DNA from: Bacteroidales bacterium Bact_23
Lineage (GTDB): Bacteria; Bacteroidota; Bacteroidia; Bacteroidales; Lentimicrobiaceae
NCBI GenBank assembly: GCA_001603685.1
Contig: LUZO01000304.1
Coordinates: forward strand, 1 to 10,205
DNA length: 10,205 nucleotides
Reading direction: 5' to 3'
Shown here: piece by piece, positions 5,897-10,205 of the stretch
Layout of the letters: the number at the start of each line of letters is the position of its first letter
How positions within the stretch are numbered: the first letter of the stretch is position 1
Program-made: the position numbers and the translations under genes
The notes under the pieces: model-generated
Databases searched by the model: none
What the model saw: only the letters and a program-made list of their open reading frames with translations
What the model was told of the DNA's origin: nothing

Positions 5897-7432
5897 TTAC
5901 CTGTGCAGGGTTATCCTGAAAGTAGTTCCCTTTAACGGAACGGAGGATTTTACATAGATCTTTCCGTTGTGAATCTCGCGGATGATCCGCTGGGTAAGCG
6001 AAAGGCCAAGACCCCAGCCCCGTTGCTTGCTGGTATATCCGGGATTGAAAATGGTGCGGAATTTCTTTTTGGGGATGCCCTTTCCGGTATCCGACAGGTC
6101 GATGTGTAACAGTTTGTCCTCTTCGGAAATTTCAATTCTTATCTCCCCCACGCCGGCCATTGCATCCACGGCGTTCTTTACCAGATTTTCGATTACCCAG
6201 TCGAACAACTGATAGTTGATGTCGGCGATGATCAGGGTATCGCGCGGCGGAGAGATGGAGAAAGTGACTTTCTGGGAGGTTCTGGTTTTTAGATAGGCCA
6301 CCGAATTATAGACAACCTCCACAATATTTTCGGGTTTCAGGTTGGCAACGGAGCCGATCTTCGAGAAGCGTTCGGCAATGGTATTCAGCCGGTTTACATC
6401 CTTTTCAAGCTCCTCAATCGTTTCAGGCTCAAGGTCTTTCCCTTTCAGATACTCCACCCACGCCATCATTGAGGAGAGCGGTGTACCCAGCTGATGCGCC
6501 GTTTCCTTTGCCAGCCCCACCCATACCTGATTCTGCTCCGAACGGCGGGCAATGCTGAAAAGCAGGTAGGAAATCAGCAGGAAAATACCCACCGCAATCA
6601 GCTGGATGATGGGAAAATAGCGGATCTGCGTAAGCAAAAACGAGTCCTTGTAGAAGATGTAGTGCTTGCGGTCGGCAATGACAATCTCTATCGGTTCGTT
6701 GTAGGCCGACATCTCTTCAATGGTATTTCGCACCGAAACCGGATCGTTCACCAGGGTGGAGTCGATTTTTCCCCAGGCTATCAGTTCGGTGCGGGTACTG
6801 TCGGTGATGATGACCGGCACCGAGGCGGAATTGTTGACCACCTCATTGAAGAACGATTTCACCAGATCGTCGAGAACTACCTTGAGCTCCGAAAAGAGCT
6901 TTGAATCCTTGTAGTAGAAATAGACATAATTTCCGGAGTAGTAATCCAGCTTTAGCGGAGGATAGACCGAAAATTCCTCCAGCAGTTCGGGGGTGAATTT
7001 CTTTACGACACGCGGATCGAAATCCACATTGCGCGCTTCCTTGATGTTCCCTTTTCCATCGGCCAGAATAACCGGGATGGAGGTGTTTTTTGAAATGATG
7101 CTCAGATAAAACAGGATGTTCTCATTGTCATCGGCTTCAACCATGCGCTCGGTGGCTTCGGCCAGGATTTCCACCCTTTTGCGCTCTTCTACCCTGATGG
7201 AATCGAAGAAATCGTCGGTGTAATTTACCAGATTTACCCGCTGCTGAATGGCGTTGGCCCAGGTGGTGATTTTGCTGCGCTCATCCCTGGCAATCTTCTT
7301 CACCATCTGATTGGTGTACCAGAGCGAAAACCCTACGATGAGCATGGCAACCAGCAACAGCCAGCGTTTCCAGGCACGCTTCTGATCGTAAATGTTGGTT
7401 ACCCGGTTCGCAAAAAGCTTTCTGTTGGCCAT
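5897..7432 (-). CDS. Membrane-bound sensor histidine kinase (HisKA-HATPase_c), orphan
   Basis: This 511-residue protein senses a signal outside the inner membrane and phosphorylates a partner response regulator in the cytoplasm. Membrane segments lie at about 23-41 and 274-293, framing a periplasmic region of about 230 residues. That region looks internally duplicated: SIPVI at 118-122 and SVPVI at 204-208, then YKDS at 174-177 and 261-264, with nearly equal spacing. The kinase core follows directly, without a clear HAMP domain: phosphoacceptor H313 in AKETAHQLGTPLSS, N-box ENLVKNAVDAM (415-425), DTGKGIP (448-454), an F-box-like FNPGYTSK (462-469) and GWGLGL (472-477). HQLGTP replaces the common HExRTP H-box but occurs widely in Bacteroidota. 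No response regulator gene is in the window. The gene lies 117 bases downstream of the AsmA-like gene on the same strand and probably has its own promoter. The class is secure; signal and partner are unknown. Confidence 0.93.
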   Translation of the reverse strand: MANRKLFANRVTNIYDQKRAWKRWLLLVAMLIVGFSLWYTNQMVKKIARDERSKITTWANAIQQRVNLVNYTDDFFDSIRVEERKRVEILAEATERMVEADDNENILFYLSIISKNTSIPVILADGKGNIKEARNVDFDPRVVKKFTPELLEEFSVYPPLKLDYYSGNYVYFYYKDSKLFSELKVVLDDLVKSFFNEVVNNSASVPVIITDSTRTELIAWGKIDSTLVNDPVSVRNTIEEMSAYNEPIEIVIADRKHYIFYKDSFLLTQIRYFPIIQLIAVGIFLLISYLLFSIARRSEQNQVWVGLAKETAHQLGTPLSSMMAWVEYLKGKDLEPETIEELEKDVNRLNTIAERFSKIGSVANLKPENIVEVVYNSVAYLKTRTSQKVTFSISPPRDTLIIADINYQLFDWVIENLVKNAVDAMAGVGEIRIEISEEDKLLHIDLSDTGKGIPKKKFRTIFNPGYTSKQRGWGLGLSLTQRIIREIHNGKIYVKSSVPLKGTTFRITLHR

Positions 7433-7549
7433 GGGTTTGAAGCTAGAGGATACAAATATCGTTTTTTTTATGATTTACTGCCGGTTTGCCGGGTTTTTTA
7501 AGCCGGTTTCGGAAAGTGCAATAAGGCTTTGGCCCTGATTTTCAGGTTA
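7433..7549 (-). promoter_or_regulatory. Upstream region of the kinase gene with a near-consensus -7 box and direct repeats
   Basis: On the minus strand GATATTTG (7453-7460) differs from TAnnTTTG at the first base only and lies about 20 bases before the kinase ATG. No TTG stands at the proper distance. Upstream, AAACCGGC occurs twice on the minus strand (7480-7487 and 7502-7509), 22 bases apart, about two helical turns. A 5-bp hairpin, CCTGA-AAA-TCAGG (7534-7546), follows the AsmA-like stop codon but lacks a T-tract. Regulation of the kinase by a factor binding the repeats is possible but unproven. Confidence 0.35.
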
Positions 7550-10078
7550 TCAATCGTCGTCCCATTCTATTTCGAACTTCACTTCATTCGATTTTTCCTT
7601 TCCTTTCGGATCGGTGGTTTTGGGCTCCTTGCCAAACTCCTCCCTCAGCACCTGCCTCAGTTCCTGTTTCTGGTTTTTAAAGTCTTCGGTTACCTTTTTC
7701 ACCACCGCCCGGCTGTCGTACCGTACAATCGGGTTGTCCACGGTTCCCGACATATGCAGAAACAGCCTGGTTTTGCCTTCGGCCAGCGTTTCGGTGGCAT
7801 CGGGCGGCGCCGGGTTCCGCCGTTTTTTATTTTTTCCGATTTCCGAAAGCAGCACATTCAAATGGTAGTCGATTTCGTTGCCGAAGGTGTGCGAGCCGTA
7901 TCCTTTCAGCCCCATTACCGACGATTTCACCTCCATTTCGGGGATGATGACCGTTTTGCGGGCAATTTCGATGCGGTTTTTCAGGGTGGAGAACCTTACA
8001 TTCTTCAGCTCGTTCTCATCGAGAAACCTCGACAGCTCCTGCAAAGGCTCGAAGCCGAGCAGTTCGCCGTTTCTGATTTCCAGGTCGGCTACGGCGCTTA
8101 CCGATGCGGCGTCGGTTTCCAGCCGGTTGTCCATTTTTGCTCCGTACTGCACATCGGCATCGGCGCGCCCCTTCAGGTGGTGGCTCTGCAGACTGGTTTG
8201 CCCGAAGTTGCCGAACTCCCTGAACAGCCGGTGAATGTCCACATTCTTCAGCGAAGCATTGCATACCACCTGCGAATAGCTGCCGTAGCGGTTGTTGAAG
8301 GTGCCGCTGCCGCTCACCCTGCCATCCATGGCATCCATCGAGAACTGCTCCAGCCTGAGCACCTGGTCGTTCATATGCAGTTTTCCGGTGACATTGGCTG
8401 CGCTGAATTCGCGGTAGGTGAACAGGTCGCAGGCGAAGACCACATTGAACCCGACATTGGCCGGCAATACCGGATGATCGGCCGCGCTTCCCGGCTCCGC
8501 TGCGGCATCGGCCGAAGCAGGCACTAGATCTTCGAGGCTCAGCCTGCCCGAACGCACATTGGCATCGAAGAATAGCGGCTGTCCTTCCATAAAGAGATAA
8601 GCGGCCAGATTGCTGAAACTGCCCGACATGGAGAGGTCGCTCCTGCCGGTTTTAAAGCTGAGTCGGTCAACCAGCACCGAGCCATTCTGAAGCTGAAGCG
8701 CCGCATTCACCTCCCTTATCCGGCTGCCGTCCCTTATCAGGGTAAAGCCGGCATTCCTCAGGTCGAGGGTTCCCGAAGCCCTTTCGGAGATGTTTTGCGC
8801 CGCATCAAAAGTGCCTTCGTAGGCAATGTCGGCGGCAAGTTGTCCGGTGGCATCCCTGAAATGGTCGTTTGCCAGAAAGCCGCCTATTTCTTCGAGGTAA
8901 AGCCTGGAGCTGAGGGTCAGTTTGATGTTGGGCTTTCTGAAATCCACCAGGTCGAGCGAACCCTTGAACGAACCGCGTCCCGACGACCCGGAGAATGAAT
9001 TGAGAAGCAGCCGGGCAGGGCGGTTTCCGGCTTCATGGGTGTAACTGCCTGAGGCGCTGATGCTGCTGAATTCGGAGTTGTAGTCACGATAAATGGCGCT
9101 GCCCTTCCTTACCGTAAAATCTGCGGTAATCAGCGGAAAATGATGATCGCCGTATTTCCCGCTGATTTTTACTGCGGCGGTGAGCCGGCCGTCGGGATGG
9201 TATTTTTTAAAGGAGGCGGTATAACGCTCCGGTACCAGTGAAAGCAGGTTCTTAATTTCCGAATTTTTCACCGCCAGCGTCAGGTCGAGGTTGCTCACCG
9301 GACGGGTATAGTTCAGGCTGCCTTCGAGCGAGAACTCCTCGCCTCCCGCCTGGATTCTGGTATCGGTAATGATTACGCTTTCCCGTTCCGGGTCGATCAG
9401 CAGATAGGCGTGAAGCGCCTGCCGGCCGGGAAGGGCATAGGCGGTGTTTGCAAAGGTGAGCCGTTCGGCGATAAAACCGCCGGAGAGGCCGAGGTCGTAA
9501 ACGGTTCCCGTTTTTTTGCCACGCAGCGTAAAATAATCGAAGGCTACCGCCAGATCGGTGCCCTCGCCGCCATCGCGGTAATATACGCCCGTTCGCTTCA
9601 GCACCACCCGCTGAATATCGAAATCCACCTGACGATCGCTTCCGCTCTCTTCCTTTTTCCAGATTTCGTAGTTGTTCCGGCCGGCATCATCGCGCCACAG
9701 CGTAACGGAGGCATCGCTGATGATGACGCTTCGGATGCGGTAGTTTCCCGAAAAGAGGCTGAAAAGACCGAAACGCAGCGAAATGCTCTCCGCATGCAGC
9801 AGCCCCGGCGCCCCCTCCAGCCCTTGCGGAGCGTTGATGGCCACACTCCTGAACACCACCGATACATCCGGGAAGTCACGGAGCATGGAAAACTCAATCG
9901 AACCGACTTCGGCGGGAGCCAGCAAATAGTGGTTGATCTCATCCACCACCATCTGCTTGATTCTGTCGCCGTTTAGAAATACGGAAATCATCACGGCAAC
10001 GACAGCCACAAATGCGACAACCGCACCCCAGACCGCCAGGCGAATCCACAATCTCTTTCTTTTCTGCGGGTTTTCCAT
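7550..10078 (-). CDS. AsmA-like family protein (AsmA N-terminal and C-terminal regions)
   Basis: This 842-residue protein has one N-terminal membrane anchor (about 11-34, after a basic MENPQKRKRLWIR start) and a long periplasmic body rich in short amphipathic beta strands with repeated DLxL and GS-G patterns. AsmA-family proteins (TamB, YhdP and AsmA in E. coli) are now viewed as bridge-like carriers of phospholipid between inner and outer membranes. The C-terminal block (about 664-750), with IRNGELLGFEPLQELSRFL, NVRFSTLKNRIEI and the GYGSHTFGNEIDYHL stretch, matches the Bacteroidota AsmA C-terminal region. A Lys/Glu-rich tail follows and ends in FEIEWDDD. The ATG at 10078 is chosen over one at 10084 because an AAGGA on the minus strand (10088-10092) lies 9 bases before it. 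Its neighbour downstream is the kinase; no functional link is shown. The exact lipid role is inferred from the family. Confidence 0.85.
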   Translation of the reverse strand: MENPQKRKRLWIRLAVWGAVVAFVAVVAVMISVFLNGDRIKQMVVDEINHYLLAPAEVGSIEFSMLRDFPDVSVVFRSVAINAPQGLEGAPGLLHAESISLRFGLFSLFSGNYRIRSVIISDASVTLWRDDAGRNNYEIWKKEESGSDRQVDFDIQRVVLKRTGVYYRDGGEGTDLAVAFDYFTLRGKKTGTVYDLGLSGGFIAERLTFANTAYALPGRQALHAYLLIDPERESVIITDTRIQAGGEEFSLEGSLNYTRPVSNLDLTLAVKNSEIKNLLSLVPERYTASFKKYHPDGRLTAAVKISGKYGDHHFPLITADFTVRKGSAIYRDYNSEFSSISASGSYTHEAGNRPARLLLNSFSGSSGRGSFKGSLDLVDFRKPNIKLTLSSRLYLEEIGGFLANDHFRDATGQLAADIAYEGTFDAAQNISERASGTLDLRNAGFTLIRDGSRIREVNAALQLQNGSVLVDRLSFKTGRSDLSMSGSFSNLAAYLFMEGQPLFFDANVRSGRLSLEDLVPASADAAAEPGSAADHPVLPANVGFNVVFACDLFTYREFSAANVTGKLHMNDQVLRLEQFSMDAMDGRVSGSGTFNNRYGSYSQVVCNASLKNVDIHRLFREFGNFGQTSLQSHHLKGRADADVQYGAKMDNRLETDAASVSAVADLEIRNGELLGFEPLQELSRFLDENELKNVRFSTLKNRIEIARKTVIIPEMEVKSSVMGLKGYGSHTFGNEIDYHLNVLLSEIGKNKKRRNPAPPDATETLAEGKTRLFLHMSGTVDNPIVRYDSRAVVKKVTEDFKNQKQELRQVLREEFGKEPKTTDPKGKEKSNEVKFEIEWDDD

Positions 10079-10113
10079 TGTCATTATTCCTTCGGCAGAT
10101 AATACCGATTGGA

Positions 10114-10154
10114 AAAATATAATAGACCAATTATCGCTCTGCTCAATTGGTCTA
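10114..10154 (-). promoter_or_regulatory. Promoter region of the AsmA-like gene with a perfect 10-bp inverted repeat
   Basis: TAGACCAATT (10123-10132) and AATTGGTCTA (10145-10154) are a perfect inverted repeat around a 12-base spacer. On the minus strand TATATTTT (10114-10121) is one base off TAnnTTTG, and a TTG (10144-10146) stands 22 bases upstream of it, so the repeat would cover the -33 to -10 interval, where a dimeric repressor would bind. A further ATTGG at 10108-10112 could pair alternatively with CCAAT at 10127-10131. A competing reading is a terminator for a minus-strand gene right of the window, since the second arm is followed by TTATATTTTT on that strand. The repeat is certain; the role is not. 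Confidence 0.5.
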
Positions 10155-10205
10155 GATATTTTAACCATCGGCATTAACGATTCTAATTTACAAAACAGTT
10201 TGGAC

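Noticed and set aside
7480..7497. Possible plus-strand terminator CCGG-TTTG-CCGG followed by GTTTTTT
   Set aside because: The stem is only 4 bp and no plus-strand gene ends here; the antisense frames nearby are not real genes.
7529..8527. Plus-strand open frame of 332 codons opposite the AsmA-like gene
   Set aside because: It is a long antisense frame that comes from the codon bias of the real gene; the translation has no domain and the minus-strand protein is clearly conserved in type.
9410..9976. Plus-strand open frame of 188 codons opposite the AsmA-like N-terminal region
   Set aside because: It has no ribosome site, promoter or recognisable motif and lies wholly antisense to a well-supported gene.
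1..10205. Search for a defence system, mobile element, CRISPR array, tRNA or rRNA
   Set aside because: All long stretches are accounted for by housekeeping or envelope genes. I saw no transposase, integrase, spaced repeats or cloverleaf sequence, so I do not claim a new multi-gene system here.

Overview
The window is a chromosomal, housekeeping-type segment of a member of the Bacteroidota (Bacteroidetes). Three observations point there. Several genes are preceded by the phylum's characteristic promoter (a -33 TTG and a -7 TAnnTTTG, here twice with exactly 20 bases between them). The histidine kinase carries the H-box HQLGTPLSS familiar from this phylum. The AsmA-like protein and the flippase-like membrane protein also resemble Bacteroidota types. 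The order or genus cannot be fixed from this sequence.

Layout. Positions 1-290 are an AT-rich intergenic region with a likely divergent promoter at the left edge, a strong dyad-symmetric element and a textbook promoter. Then come queA (tRNA queuosine synthesis, +), a strong rho-independent terminator, a second textbook promoter, and a two-gene unit of ispD (isoprenoid precursor synthesis, TTG start, +) and a cation diffusion facilitator transporter (+). These meet, with only 7 bases between stop codons, a minus-strand pair read right to left: an LPG-synthase-type multi-pass membrane protein followed 4 bases later by a membrane-anchored family 2 glycosyltransferase. ruvC (Holliday junction endonuclease, +) diverges from that pair; its promoter lies inside the 5' end of the membrane protein gene. 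ruvC converges on a minus-strand sensor histidine kinase with no response regulator beside it. Upstream of the kinase, on the same strand, is a large AsmA-like protein. A perfect 10-bp inverted repeat lies in the promoter region of that gene at the right edge.

How the genes work together. queA, ispD and ruvC are independent core functions. The glycosyltransferase and flippase-like protein are probably co-transcribed and may act together on a membrane-linked sugar or lipid. The kinase and the AsmA-like protein both concern the cell envelope, but a functional link is only an inference from adjacency. I found no mobile element, CRISPR array, RNA gene, toxin-antitoxin pair or defence system. The points most worth a second look are the apparent tandem duplication in the kinase sensor region, the two dyad elements (37-70 and 10123-10154), the glycosyltransferase/flippase pair, and the overlapping divergent start of ruvC.
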